Assembly: GCF_013386585.1 (NCBI RefSeq)
Contig: NZ_JACARO010000065.1
Span: 17,367-81,366, forward strand
DNA length: 64,000 bases
Reading direction: 5' to 3'
Source: Pseudomonas sp. P7548
GTDB taxonomy: Bacteria > Pseudomonadota > Gammaproteobacteria > Pseudomonadales > Pseudomonadaceae
Both the position numbers and the translations under genes were made by a program. The notes below the pieces were generated by a model. It searched no databases. It was not told the DNA's origin and saw nothing but the letters and a program-made list of their open reading frames with translations. Below, one piece after another: positions 29,212 to 38,014 of the stretch (the first letter of the stretch is position 1; each line of letters opens with the position of its first letter).

Positions 29212-30039
29212 ATGAACCTGTTGAGCCAAGTGGCCCAGGCGCCGTTGAGCGCCAAGTTCGGCCTGCTGATCATTGTGTTGTACATCGCGGTGGCGGTGTT
29301 TGCGCCGGTACTGGCGCCCTATGGCGAAACCCAGGTGGTGGGCGAGGGTTTCGCGCCCTGGAGCGGCCAGTTCCTGCTGGGCACCGATAACCTGGGGCGC
29401 GACATGTTCAGCCGCCTGGTATACGGCGCGCGCAACACCTTGGGCATCGCTTTTCTGACCACCACCCTCGCGTTTTTGCTGGGGGGCTTGAGTGGTTTAG
29501 TGGCGGCGATCAAGGGCGGCTGGATCGACCAGGGCCTGTCGCGGGTGGTGGACGTGCTGATGGCGATCCCGCAGCTGATTTTCGCGCTGTTGATCCTCAG
29601 CGTGGTCGGCACCAACGCCACTTCGCTGGTGCTGGTGATTGCGTTGCTGGATTCGACGCGGGTATTTCGCCTGTCCCGTGCCGTGGCGATGACCGTGGTG
29701 GTGCAGGACTTCGTCGAGGCCGCGCGCCTGCGCGGCGAAGGCCTGTGGTGGCTGGTCACCCGCGAAGTGTTGCCTAACGCGGCCGCGCCGTTGATTGCCG
29801 AATTCGGCCTGCGCTTCTGCTTTGTCTTTCTGTTTATCAGTGCGCTGTCGTTCCTCGGCCTGGGCATCCAACCGCCGACCGCCGACTGGGGCAGCATGGT
29901 GCGTGACAACGCGGTGCTGATCACCTTTGGTGACATCAGCCCGTTGCTGCCGGCGCTGGCCGTGGCGTTGATCACGGTGAGTGTGAATTTCGTCGTCGAC
30001 TGGATGCTGCATAAATCCAGCGGCCTGAAGGAGTGTTGA
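29212..30039 (+). CDS. ABC transporter permease, DppC/OppC type
   Basis: 275 aa, with AGGGG upstream. DppC features: N-terminal helix, LLGTDNLGRDMFSRLVYGARNTLGIA, and the EAA loop FVEAARLRGEGLWWLVTREVLPNAAAPLIAEF. C-terminal helices with FLGLGIQPPTADWGSMVRD. Second membrane subunit of the importer. Confidence 0.92.
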   Translation: MNLLSQVAQAPLSAKFGLLIIVLYIAVAVFAPVLAPYGETQVVGEGFAPWSGQFLLGTDNLGRDMFSRLVYGARNTLGIAFLTTTLAFLLGGLSGLVAAIKGGWIDQGLSRVVDVLMAIPQLIFALLILSVVGTNATSLVLVIALLDSTRVFRLSRAVAMTVVVQDFVEAARLRGEGLWWLVTREVLPNAAAPLIAEFGLRFCFVFLFISALSFLGLGIQPPTADWGSMVRDNAVLITFGDISPLLPALAVALITVSVNFVVDWMLHKSSGLKEC

Positions 30040-30041
30040 GG

Positions 30042-31661
30042 ATGGACACGCCATTGCTGGAAATCCGCAACCTGCAGATCGAAGGGCATTACGAAGACGC
30101 GTGGCACCCGCTGATCAAGGGCATCGACCTGACCTTGCAGCGCGGCGAAGTGCTGGGGTTGATCGGTGAGTCGGGGGCGGGCAAGTCCACCCTTGGCCTG
30201 GCCGCGATGGGCTATGCGCGGGACGGTTGCCGCATCACCGGTGGCTCGGTGTGTTTTGATGGGATCCAGCTGCTGCAGGCCAAGCCCGAAACCCTGCGCA
30301 AGCTGCGCGGCCTGCGTATCGCCTATGTGGCCCAGAGCGCGGCGGCGTCGTTCAACCCGGCCCACCGGCTGATCGATCAGCACGTGGAAACCGCCGTGAT
30401 CAATGGCGGCATCAACCGTGCCCAAGCCGAGCGCGAGGCGGTGGAGTTGTACCGCGTGCTGCGCCTGCCCAACCCGGAAACCATTGGCCAGCGTTACCCC
30501 CATCAAGTCTCAGGCGGGCAGTTGCAGCGGGTGATGACGGCGATGGCCATGGCCTGCCACCCGGACCTGATCATCTTCGACGAACCCACCACCGCCCTCG
30601 ACGTCACCACCCAGATCGAAGTGCTGGCTGCCATCCGAGATGCGGTGAAAACCTTCGGCAGCGCCGCGCTGTACATCAGCCATGACCTGGCAGTGGTGGC
30701 GCAGATGGCCGACCGCATCATGGTGTTGCGCCACGGTAAGCTGGTGGAAGAGGCCGATACCCGCAGCATGCTCAGCCAGCCGCAGCAGGACTACACCAAG
30801 TCGCTGTGGGCGGTGCGCAGTTTCCGCACTGAGCCCAAGGCCTGCCCGACGCAGCAGGTGCCGTTGCTGGAGGTGCGCCAGGCGTGCGCCAGTTATGGGC
30901 ACCAGCCGGTGCTGCATGACGTGTCGATGAAGCTGTATCGCGGCCAGACCCTGGCAGTGATCGGCGAGTCCGGCAGCGGCAAAAGCTCCACGGCGCGGTT
31001 GATCACCGGTTTGCTGCCGGCCACGGCCGGGCAGGTGGTGTACGACGGCGAAGCGCTGCCGGTGGATTTTCGGCGGCGTAGCAAGGAGCAGTTGCGGCGC
31101 ATCCAGATGATCTACCAGATCCCGGACACCGCGCTGAACCCGCGCCAGCGCATCGTCGACATCATTGGCCGCCCGCTCACGTTTTACCTGGGGCTCAAAG
31201 GCAAGGCCCTGCGCGCCCGCGTTGCCGAGCTACTGGAGATGATCGAGCTGGACCCGGCGGTGTTCATGGAGCGCCAGCCACGGGAGTTGTCCGGTGGGCA
31301 GAAGCAACGCATCTGCATCGCCCGCGCCCTGGCGGCTGACCCGCAATTGATTATTTGCGACGAAGTCACCTCGGCCCTCGATCAACTGGTGGCCGAAGGC
31401 GTGCTGAAGCTGCTCAACCGGATCCAGCAGCAACTCGGCGTGGCTTACCTGTTTATCACCCATGACGTCGCCACTGTGCGCGCCATCGCCGACGAGGTGG
31501 TGGTGATGCAGCGGGGCAGGGTGGTGGACCAGGGCAGCCGCAGTGCGATTTTCACCCCGCCGTACCAGGACTACACCGGCCTGCTGTTCTCATCTGAGCC
31601 GGAAATGGACCCCGACTGGCTCGACCACCTGCTGGCCCAACGGGCGGCCCCCACTGTTTGA
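30042..31661 (+). CDS. ABC transporter ATPase, fused DppD-DppF type
   Basis: 539 aa from ATG 30042 (an in-frame GTG at 30033 lies inside the upstream gene). Two ABC domains in tandem. First: Walker A GESGAGKST, signature VSGGQLQRV, Walker B LIIFDEPTTALD. Second: Walker A GESGSGKSS, signature LSGGQKQRICIARALA, Walker B LIICDEVTSALD. Full-length equivalent of the separate DppD and DppF subunits, energising the peptide-type importer. Confidence 0.92.
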   Translation: MDTPLLEIRNLQIEGHYEDAWHPLIKGIDLTLQRGEVLGLIGESGAGKSTLGLAAMGYARDGCRITGGSVCFDGIQLLQAKPETLRKLRGLRIAYVAQSAAASFNPAHRLIDQHVETAVINGGINRAQAEREAVELYRVLRLPNPETIGQRYPHQVSGGQLQRVMTAMAMACHPDLIIFDEPTTALDVTTQIEVLAAIRDAVKTFGSAALYISHDLAVVAQMADRIMVLRHGKLVEEADTRSMLSQPQQDYTKSLWAVRSFRTEPKACPTQQVPLLEVRQACASYGHQPVLHDVSMKLYRGQTLAVIGESGSGKSSTARLITGLLPATAGQVVYDGEALPVDFRRRSKEQLRRIQMIYQIPDTALNPRQRIVDIIGRPLTFYLGLKGKALRARVAELLEMIELDPAVFMERQPRELSGGQKQRICIARALAADPQLIICDEVTSALDQLVAEGVLKLLNRIQQQLGVAYLFITHDVATVRAIADEVVVMQRGRVVDQGSRSAIFTPPYQDYTGLLFSSEPEMDPDWLDHLLAQRAAPTV

Positions 31662-31670
31662 GGAACTCCC

Positions 31671-32372
31671 ATGAAGGTTTTGATTGTTCACGCTCACCCT
31701 GAACCGCAGTCGTTCACTGCCGCATTGCGCGACAAGGCGATTGCCACGTTGCAAGGCCAGGGGCATGAGGTGCAGGTCAGCGACTTGTATGCCATGCACT
31801 GGAACCCGGTGGCGTCGGCGGCGGACTTTTCGTCGCGGGAAAACCCTGACTATCTGGTGTACGCGCTGGAGCAGCGGCTGGGGGTGAAAAAGCAGTCGAT
31901 TGCGGCGGATATCCAGGCCGAGCTGGACAAGCTGTTGTGGGCGGACCTGCTGATCCTCAACTTCCCGATCTTCTGGTTCTCGGCGCCGGCGATGCTCAAG
32001 GGCTGGATCGACCGGGTGCTGGTGTCGGGGGTGTGCTACGGCGGCAAGCGTTTTTACGACCAGGGCGGCCTGGCGGGCAAGCGGGCGATGGTCACGGTGA
32101 CCTTGGGCGGGCGTGAGCATATGTTTGGGGAAGGTGCGATCCATGGGCCGCTGGAGGATATGCTGCGCCCGATACTGCGCGGGACGCTGGCGTATGTGGG
32201 CTATGACGTGCTGGCGCCGTTTGTGGCCTGGCATGTGCCGTACATCAGTGATGAGGCGCGGTGGGACTTTCTGGTGGCGTATGAACAGCGGCTGCAAGGG
32301 CTGGCGGATGAGCAGCCCTTGGTCTTCCCAAAGCTGGAACAGTTTGATGAGGCGCTGTATCCCCTCTCCTGA
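31671..32372 (+). CDS. NAD(P)H dehydrogenase, flavodoxin-like (NQO/MdaB type)
   Basis: 233 aa, with GAGGA upstream, 9 bp after the transporter ATPase. Flavodoxin_2 fold: MKVLIVHAHPEPQSFTAALRDKAIATL (FAD/FMN phosphate loop), LLILNFPIFWFSAPAMLKGWIDRVLVSG and GRAVMV-like KRAMVTVTLGG. Two-electron reducer of quinones or related acceptors. Last gene of the catabolic operon, before a REP doublet. Confidence 0.88.
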   Translation: MKVLIVHAHPEPQSFTAALRDKAIATLQGQGHEVQVSDLYAMHWNPVASAADFSSRENPDYLVYALEQRLGVKKQSIAADIQAELDKLLWADLLILNFPIFWFSAPAMLKGWIDRVLVSGVCYGGKRFYDQGGLAGKRAMVTVTLGGREHMFGEGAIHGPLEDMLRPILRGTLAYVGYDVLAPFVAWHVPYISDEARWDFLVAYEQRLQGLADEQPLVFPKLEQFDEALYPLS

Positions 32373-32375
32373 AAC

Positions 32376-32464
32376 TGTAGGAGCCGGCTTGCCGGCGATT
32401 GCATTGTGTCAGGCTACACATCTGTAGCTGATGTACCGCAATCGCTGGCAAGCCAGCTCCTACA
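32376..32464. repeat. REP doublet (REPIN)
   Basis: Arms TGTAGGAGCCGGCTTGCCGG and its near complement (GCTGGCAAGCCAGCTCCTACA) about 45 bp apart, at the convergent ends of the oxidoreductase and DAHP synthase genes. Confidence 0.8.
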
Positions 32465-32468
32465 GAGG

Positions 32469-33536
32469 TCAGCAAGCGCGAAGACGCTCTGCGGCACTGC
32501 GCAACAACTGCTCAGTCCCCGTCCAACCCAGGCAACCATCAGTCACCGACACACCGTATTTCATCGACGCGCTCAGCGGCTGGCAGCCTTCGAAAAGGTG
32601 GCTTTCAATCATCATGCCGATGAGCGAGGTGTCGCCCCGCAGGCGTTGCTCCAGCACGTCATTGAATACTGCCGGCTGACGCAACGGGTCCTTGCCGCTG
32701 TTGGCATGGCTGCAATCGACCATGATCCGCGCCGCCACTTTGGACTTTGCCAGGTCGTGTTTCACCTGAGCCACGCTTTGGGCGTCGTAGTTCGGCCCAC
32801 GGTGACCGCCGCGCAGCACCAGGTGGGTGTCGGGGTTGCCCGGGGTCTGGATGATCGCCGGATGGCCCTGGCTATCGACACCAAAATGGCGGTGCGGGTG
32901 GGATGCTGAGCGCATCGCGTCACAGGCAATCGCGACGCCGCCGTCGGTGCCGTTCTTGAAGCCCACGGGCATGCCCAGGCCGCTGGCCATTTCACGGTGG
33001 ATCTGGGACTCGGTAGTACGTGCACCAATCGCCACCCAGCTGAGCAGGTCATCGAAGTAGCCGGCGGCCATGGGTTGCAGCAGTTCGGTGGCAACCGGCA
33101 GACCCAGGCGCAGCATTTCACGCATCAGCTCGCGGGACAGCGTGAGGCCTGCGGCCATGTCATCGCTGCCGTCCAGGTGCGGGTCGTAGGCCAGGCCTTT
33201 CCAGCCGACGGTGGTGCGCGGTTTTTCGACGTAGGCGCGGATCACCAGCAGCATCTGGTCACTGACGTCGAGTGCAAGTTTCTTCAGATTGCGCGCGTAT
33301 TCCATCGCCGACTCGGGGTCGTGGATCGAGCACGGGCCGACAATCACCAGCAAACGTGAGTCTTCGCCATTGAGGATGGCGCGCACGGCTTGGCGGTGGG
33401 CGTGGACTTGTTCATTGAGGAACGGGCTGAGAGGTAGCTGGTGCTTGAGCTCAAGGGAGCTGGGCAGGCGCTGGGTCAGGGCTTCATTGGCGCTGGACAG
33501 GTTGGCAACAGGCAGAGCGGCGGTGGCAGAGTTCAT
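32469..33536 (-). CDS. 3-deoxy-7-phosphoheptulonate (DAHP) synthase, class I
   Basis: 355 aa from ATG 33536, with AGGAAG eight bases before; a TTG six bases upstream is less likely. Joins phosphoenolpyruvate and erythrose-4-phosphate, the first step of the shikimate pathway. Family motifs: VGPCSIHD, EKPRTTVGWKG, TELLQPMAAGYF, ARTTESQIHRE, HLVLRGG, VDCSHANSGK and metal-binding SHLFEG. Size and layout match the AroF/AroG/AroH group; feedback specificity cannot be judged. Preceded by an attenuator region (33576-34004) with a leader peptide rich in Phe, Tyr and Trp. Confidence 0.95.
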   Translation of the reverse strand: MNSATAALPVANLSSANEALTQRLPSSLELKHQLPLSPFLNEQVHAHRQAVRAILNGEDSRLLVIVGPCSIHDPESAMEYARNLKKLALDVSDQMLLVIRAYVEKPRTTVGWKGLAYDPHLDGSDDMAAGLTLSRELMREMLRLGLPVATELLQPMAAGYFDDLLSWVAIGARTTESQIHREMASGLGMPVGFKNGTDGGVAIACDAMRSASHPHRHFGVDSQGHPAIIQTPGNPDTHLVLRGGHRGPNYDAQSVAQVKHDLAKSKVAARIMVDCSHANSGKDPLRQPAVFNDVLEQRLRGDTSLIGMMIESHLFEGCQPLSASMKYGVSVTDGCLGWTGTEQLLRSAAERLRAC

Positions 33537-33584
33537 ATTCAAGGCTTCCTGGGCAAGCGGCGGGCTGTTCCCGCACGCTCGGCC

Positions 33585-33737
33585 CTACTGGGGTGTTCGA
33601 CAATTGGCCGTATCGGCGATGTGTGTTGGGTTGCCACCAATAGGTGACCGATCGGAGGCGGCAGGCTGTCCCGAACGGAGCTTGCTAAATCGCCATGCTG
33701 GGCTGGTGTCGTAGCGGTAATAGGTGGCGTAGTTCAT
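33585..33737 (-). CDS. Possible second leader peptide, Tyr-rich start
   Basis: A 50-aa frame beginning MNYATYYRYD, with AAAGGAA ten bases upstream, between the attenuator hairpin and the DAHP synthase. Four Tyr codons fall in the first nine. The rest is not family-like. It could regulate ribosome traffic or be a small protein. Confidence 0.4.
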   Translation of the reverse strand: MNYATYYRYDTSPAWRFSKLRSGQPAASDRSPIGGNPTHIADTANCRTPQ

Positions 33738-33773
33738 GGTGTGATTCCTTTAAGTGTTCTTCAAAAAAGTTAA

Positions 33774-33817
33774 GGGCCTGAAAAAACAAAACCCCCGGTC
33801 GGGGAGCCGACCGGGGG
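33774..33817 (-). terminator. Attenuator-type terminator upstream of DAHP synthase
   Basis: On the minus strand, an 11-bp perfect GC-rich stem (CCCCCGGTCGG, loop CTCC, CCGACCGGGGG; 33792-33817) is followed by TTTTGTTTTTTC. It is 53 bases after the stop of the aromatic leader peptide and before the synthase gene, where an attenuator is expected. Confidence 0.8.
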
Positions 33818-33869
33818 TTAGATTTCTCTGGCAGGCGACCCCTTGAGTAGTGGCCGCCGATTTCAGGTA

Positions 33870-34004
33870 TCAGGCGCGCCAGCGGCTAAACCAATACCCA
33901 AAATAAAAGCTTACAGCTGCGCTCGAACCGTTCACACGGGTAGCTGATACCGAGCGCGGGGCGCTGGCAGCAGGGCAAACCTGAGTGTGGGTGAGTTGCA
34001 ACAT
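33870..34004 (-). CDS. Leader peptide of the DAHP synthase attenuator
   Basis: 44 aa from ATG 34004 with GGAG upstream on the minus strand. The last twelve residues read FYFGYWFSRWRA: three Phe, two Tyr and two Trp codons just before the stop. Starvation for any aromatic amino acid would stall the ribosome there and favour read-through of the terminator at 33774-33817. Mechanism inferred by analogy with trp and phe leaders; the layout is directly visible. Confidence 0.8.
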   Translation of the reverse strand: MLQLTHTQVCPAASAPRSVSATRVNGSSAAVSFYFGYWFSRWRA

Positions 34005-34146
34005 ATTATGTCTCCAAATGATGGGGGTGAGCTTACTAGAGGCACGCAGGAGGATTCAATCGGTAATTTCTATCGCGCAGGGGTACTGAAGGCTATCGAT
34101 CGGGATATGCTGATAACACGTTGATACTTATTGCTTGGACGCGACC

Positions 34147-34896
34147 ATGACTGCCTTGACCCTTGCTGCTGCTCAATCTGTCTCCATCGCGGGTGACGTG
34201 CCCGCCAATATTCAACGGCATGTGCGGTTGATGCACGTCGCCGCCGAGCACGGCGTGCAGGTGCTGGTGTTTCCAGAGTTGTCGCTGACCGGGTATGAGC
34301 CGTCGCTGGCGGCCAACCTGGCGATTGCGCCGGATGACGCGGTGCTGGCGCCACTTCGGGAGAGGGCGCGGGAGCTGCGCATGACGGCGGTGGTGGGGAT
34401 GCCGATCCGTCTGGCGCCCGAAGCGGGCGTGTTGATCGGTGCGCTGGTGTTGGGGGCGGACGGCTCCCTCGCGGTGTATTCCAAGCAGCACCTGCACCCG
34501 GGCGAAGAGGTGGCGTTTATCCCGGGGCAGGGCGGTGAAGCGCTCGAACGGGGCAGTGACCGTATTGCGCTGGCGGTATGCGCGGACTTTTCCCACGCCA
34601 GCCATCCACGCCAAGCGGCTGAATCGGGGGCCACGGTGTATGCCGCCGGTGTCTTGATCAGCGAAGGCGGTTATGCCAATGACAGCGCGTTGCTCCAGGG
34701 ATACGCCGCGGAGCATGGATTGGTGGTGTTGATGGCCAACCATGGTGGCCCCTCGGGCGGCTACGTGTGTGCCGGTCGCAGTGCTGTCTGGGCGGCTGAT
34801 GGGCGTTTGCTCGCATCCGCCCCTGGCGTTGGCGACGCCTTGGTGATCGCCCGCCGCGAGGGCTCGCGGTGGGCTGGCCAAGTGGTCGTCCTCTAG
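34147..34896 (+). CDS. Carbon-nitrogen hydrolase (nitrilase superfamily)
   Basis: 249 aa from ATG 34147; an in-frame TTG at 34135 is the alternative. Complete triad: Glu44 in FPELSLTGYEP, Lys113 in YSKQHLHPGEE, Cys145 in LAVCADFSHASHP. Single-domain amidase of unknown substrate. The stop is three bases before the GNAT gene, so they probably form an operon. Confidence 0.88.
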   Translation: MTALTLAAAQSVSIAGDVPANIQRHVRLMHVAAEHGVQVLVFPELSLTGYEPSLAANLAIAPDDAVLAPLRERARELRMTAVVGMPIRLAPEAGVLIGALVLGADGSLAVYSKQHLHPGEEVAFIPGQGGEALERGSDRIALAVCADFSHASHPRQAAESGATVYAAGVLISEGGYANDSALLQGYAAEHGLVVLMANHGGPSGGYVCAGRSAVWAADGRLLASAPGVGDALVIARREGSRWAGQVVVL

Positions 34897-34898
34897 CC

Positions 34899-35339
34899 AT
34901 GGCGTTTCACCTGCGAGCAGCGACGGATGAGGATCGTGTGTTTGCGCGAAAGCTCACCCGCGAAGCCATGAGCCGCTACTACCTTCAATATGGGTTGTTG
35001 TGGTCTGACGATGGTTTCGACGTCGCCTGGGCGGGGCGCGAGAACTGGCTGATTTGCAACGATGACACGGTGATGGGGTTTATCAGCCTGAGCCGTGACA
35101 GCCGGGCGCTGTATATCCGCGAGCTGCACATGCTGGAGAGCTGTCGCAAACACGGCGCGGGCAGTTGGGTGCTCGAACAGATGGCGCTCAAGGCCCAGGC
35201 GCAGGGGCTTTTGCGCTTGACGGTGTTCAAGACCAATCCGGCGAGAAGGTTGTATCAGCGGCTCGGCTTGAGCATCGTTGGCGAGGAGGATTGCTTCTGG
35301 CGCATGGAGCGCGAATGTCCTCGTGTTCTGGAGGCGTAG
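34899..35339 (+). CDS. GNAT-family N-acetyltransferase
   Basis: 146 aa from ATG 34899, right after the hydrolase stop, with translation likely coupled; an earlier in-frame start would lie within the hydrolase gene. GNAT fold: LRAATDEDRVFARKL at the start, central strand GFISLSRDSRALYIRELHML, acetyl-CoA loop CRKHGAGSWVLEQMALKAQAQG and LTVFKTNPARRLYQRLGLSIVGEEDCFW. Substrate unknown. Confidence 0.85.
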   Translation: MAFHLRAATDEDRVFARKLTREAMSRYYLQYGLLWSDDGFDVAWAGRENWLICNDDTVMGFISLSRDSRALYIRELHMLESCRKHGAGSWVLEQMALKAQAQGLLRLTVFKTNPARRLYQRLGLSIVGEEDCFWRMERECPRVLEA

Positions 35340-35515
35340 CGCACTGGCGCCAGAGTAAAGCTGACCTTTTGCTCAGTATAAGAGGCCGGCTGCGAGTCGG
35401 CGCTGGCCGATATCGCACGCAAACTCTATATATATGACGCTTGCAGCTAGGTCTGTACCTAGGTTTTTTGCTAAGGTGTTCAGCAACCTATAAGACCATA
35501 TCGCGAGGTGTCTGC

Positions 35516-36157
35516 TTGATTAGGGTGCTAGTAGTCGATGACCATGATCTCGTTCGTACAGGCATTACACGAATGCTGGCTGACATCGATGGCCTGCAAG
35601 TAGTCGGCCAGGCCGAGTCGGGGGAGGAGTCCCTGATCAAGGCCCGGGAGTTGAAACCCGATGTGGTTTTGATGGACGTCAAGATGCCTGGGATCGGCGG
35701 TCTTGGTGCCACTACCAAATTGTTGCGCAGCCATCCGGACATCAAAGTCGTGGTGGTGACTGTGTGCGAGGAAGACCCGTGTCCTACACGCCTTCTACAG
35801 GCGGGCGCGGCGGGTTACCTGACCAAGGGCGCAGGTCTGGCGGAGATGGTGCAAGCCATTCGCCTGGTATTTGCCGGCCAACGCTACATCAGCCCACAGA
35901 TTGCCCAGCAATTGGCCATTAAGTCGTTCCAGCCCACCAGTGACTCGCCGTTTGATGCGCTGTCGGAACGGGAAATCCAGATCGCCCTGATGATCGTCGG
36001 TTGCCAGAAGGTGCAGACGATCTCCGACAAGCTGTGCCTGTCGCCCAAGACCGTGAACACCTACCGCTATCGTATTTTCGAGAAGCTCGCCATCAGCAGT
36101 GATGTTGAATTGACCCTGCTCGCGGTACGCCACGGCATGGTGGACGCCAGCGCCTGA
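35516..36157 (+). CDS. gacA: Response regulator GacA
   Basis: 213 aa starting at TTG 35516 (GAGGTG upstream), the usual start in Pseudomonas. Receiver: LIRVLVVDDHDLVRTGITRML, phospho-Asp in VVLMDVKMPG, and LuxR helix-turn-helix (LSEREIQIALMIVGCQKVQTISDKLCLSPKTVNTYRYRIFEKL). GacA receives phosphate from GacS and activates the Rsm small RNAs, which control secondary metabolism and biofilm. Followed by uvrC with a one-base gap, the conserved Pseudomonas arrangement. Confidence 0.97.
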   Translation: MIRVLVVDDHDLVRTGITRMLADIDGLQVVGQAESGEESLIKARELKPDVVLMDVKMPGIGGLGATTKLLRSHPDIKVVVVTVCEEDPCPTRLLQAGAAGYLTKGAGLAEMVQAIRLVFAGQRYISPQIAQQLAIKSFQPTSDSPFDALSEREIQIALMIVGCQKVQTISDKLCLSPKTVNTYRYRIFEKLAISSDVELTLLAVRHGMVDASA

Positions 36158-36158
36158 C

Positions 36159-37982
36159 ATGACCACACCGTTTGATCCGAGTGCCTTCCTCTCAACCTGC
36201 AGTGGCCGCCCTGGCGTGTACCGCATGTTCGACAGCGAGGCACGCCTGCTTTATGTCGGTAAAGCCAAGAACCTGAAGAACCGCCTGGCGAGCTATTTTC
36301 GCAAGACCGGTCTTGCGCCCAAGACCGCCGCCTTGGTGGCGCGTATCGCCCAGGTCGAGACCACCATCACCGCCAATGAAACCGAGGCGCTGCTGCTTGA
36401 GCAGACGCTGATCAAAGAATGGCGGCCGCCCTATAACATCCTGCTGCGCGACGACAAATCCTACCCTTACGTGTATTTGTCCGACGGCAACTTCCCGCGC
36501 TTGAGCATTCACCGGGGCGCGAAGAAGCTAAAGGGCAAGTATTTCGGCCCGTATCCCAGCGCCGGAGCGATCCGTGAAAGCCTGAGCCTGCTGCAAAAGA
36601 CTTTTTTTGTGCGCCAGTGCGAAGACAGCTTTTACAAGAACCGCACCCGGCCTTGCCTGCAATACCAGATCAAACGCTGCAAGGCACCGTGCGTGGGCTT
36701 GGTTGAACCGGCGGAGTACGCCGAGGATGTGCGCCATTCGGTGATGTTCCTCGAAGGTCGCAGCAATGCGCTCACCGATGAACTGTCGGGCGCCATGGAA
36801 CAGGCGGCCAGTACCCTGGATTTCGAGCGGGCAGCAGAACTGCGCGACCAGATCTCCTTGCTGCGTCGCGTCCAGGACCAGCAGAGCATGGAAGGCGGCA
36901 CCGGCGACGTCGACGTGATCGCGGCCTTCGTCAACCCGGGCGGTGCCTGTGTGCACCTGATCAGCGTGCGCGGCGGGCGAGTGTTGGGCAGCAAGAATTT
37001 CTTCCCGCAGACCGGGATCGACGAGGACGTGGCCGAAGTCATGGCTGCGTTTCTCGGCCAGTACTACGTCAGCAGCCCCGAGCGCGACCTGCCGTCGGAG
37101 CTGATCGTCAACGTGGTGCATGAAGACTTCCCCACCTTGATCGAGGCGATCCACGAACTGCGGGGCCGCGAGCTGGACATCAGCCACCGCGTGCGCGGCA
37201 CCCGGGCCCGCTGGCAGCAGTTGGCGGTGACCAACGCCGAGCAGGCCCTGGGCGCGAGGCTGGCCAACCGACAGCACGTCGCTGCGCGCTTCGATGCGCT
37301 GGCCGAAGTGCTCAACCTGGACGAGCCACCTCAGCGCCTGGAGTGCTACGACATCAGCCACTCTAGCGGCGAGGCCACGGTGGCCTCCTGCGTGGTGTTC
37401 GGGCCGGAAGGGCCGATCAAGGCCGACTACCGGCGCTATAACATTGAAGGTGTGACGGCGGGCGATGACTACGCCGCCATGCACCAGGCGCTGACGCGAC
37501 GCTTCAGCAAGCTAAAGGACGGGGAGGGCAAGCTCCCCGACATCCTGCTGGTGGACGGCGGCAAGGGCCAGTTGTCCATGGCCCGTGATGTGCTCAACGA
37601 GCTGGCCGTGCCCGACCTGATCCTGCTCGGCGTGGCCAAGGGCGCCACGCGCAAGGCCGGTTTCGAGACGTTGTACTTGAATGATGCCGCCCATGAGTTC
37701 ACTTTGAAGGGCGACTCACCGGCGCTGCACTTGATCCAGCAGATCCGCGACGAAGCCCACCGCTTCGCCATTACCGGCCACCGCGCCCGCCGTGGTAAAA
37801 CCCGACGAACCTCAACCCTGGAAGGGGTGGCAGGGGTAGGGCCGACGCGGCGGCGTGACTTGCTTAAACATTTTGGTGGCTTGCAAGAGCTATCCCGTGC
37901 CAGCATTGACGAAATAGCCAAAGCACCCGGTATCAGTAAAAAGCTCGCTGAGTTGATTTATGCCAATCTGCACAGCGAATAG
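36159..37982 (+). CDS. uvrC: Excinuclease ABC subunit C
   Basis: 607 aa, full length. GIY-YIG nuclease domain (CSGRPGVYRMFDSEARLLYVGKAKNLKNRLASYF), UvrBC-interaction domain (ELSGAMEQAASTLDFERAAELRDQISLLRRV), the RNase H-like second nuclease domain (ECYDISHSSGEATVASCVVF, ILLVDGGKGQL) and a C-terminal helix-hairpin-helix pair. It makes the dual incisions of nucleotide-excision repair with UvrA and UvrB. Co-transcribed with gacA. Confidence 0.97.
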   Translation: MTTPFDPSAFLSTCSGRPGVYRMFDSEARLLYVGKAKNLKNRLASYFRKTGLAPKTAALVARIAQVETTITANETEALLLEQTLIKEWRPPYNILLRDDKSYPYVYLSDGNFPRLSIHRGAKKLKGKYFGPYPSAGAIRESLSLLQKTFFVRQCEDSFYKNRTRPCLQYQIKRCKAPCVGLVEPAEYAEDVRHSVMFLEGRSNALTDELSGAMEQAASTLDFERAAELRDQISLLRRVQDQQSMEGGTGDVDVIAAFVNPGGACVHLISVRGGRVLGSKNFFPQTGIDEDVAEVMAAFLGQYYVSSPERDLPSELIVNVVHEDFPTLIEAIHELRGRELDISHRVRGTRARWQQLAVTNAEQALGARLANRQHVAARFDALAEVLNLDEPPQRLECYDISHSSGEATVASCVVFGPEGPIKADYRRYNIEGVTAGDDYAAMHQALTRRFSKLKDGEGKLPDILLVDGGKGQLSMARDVLNELAVPDLILLGVAKGATRKAGFETLYLNDAAHEFTLKGDSPALHLIQQIRDEAHRFAITGHRARRGKTRRTSTLEGVAGVGPTRRRDLLKHFGGLQELSRASIDEIAKAPGISKKLAELIYANLHSE

Positions 37983-38014
37983 AATGCCTTCCCACCTCGT
38001 AGCCAGTTGTGCCG

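Noticed and set aside
36528..37484. Long minus-strand frame within uvrC
   Set aside because: Antisense to a well-conserved gene, no start context.
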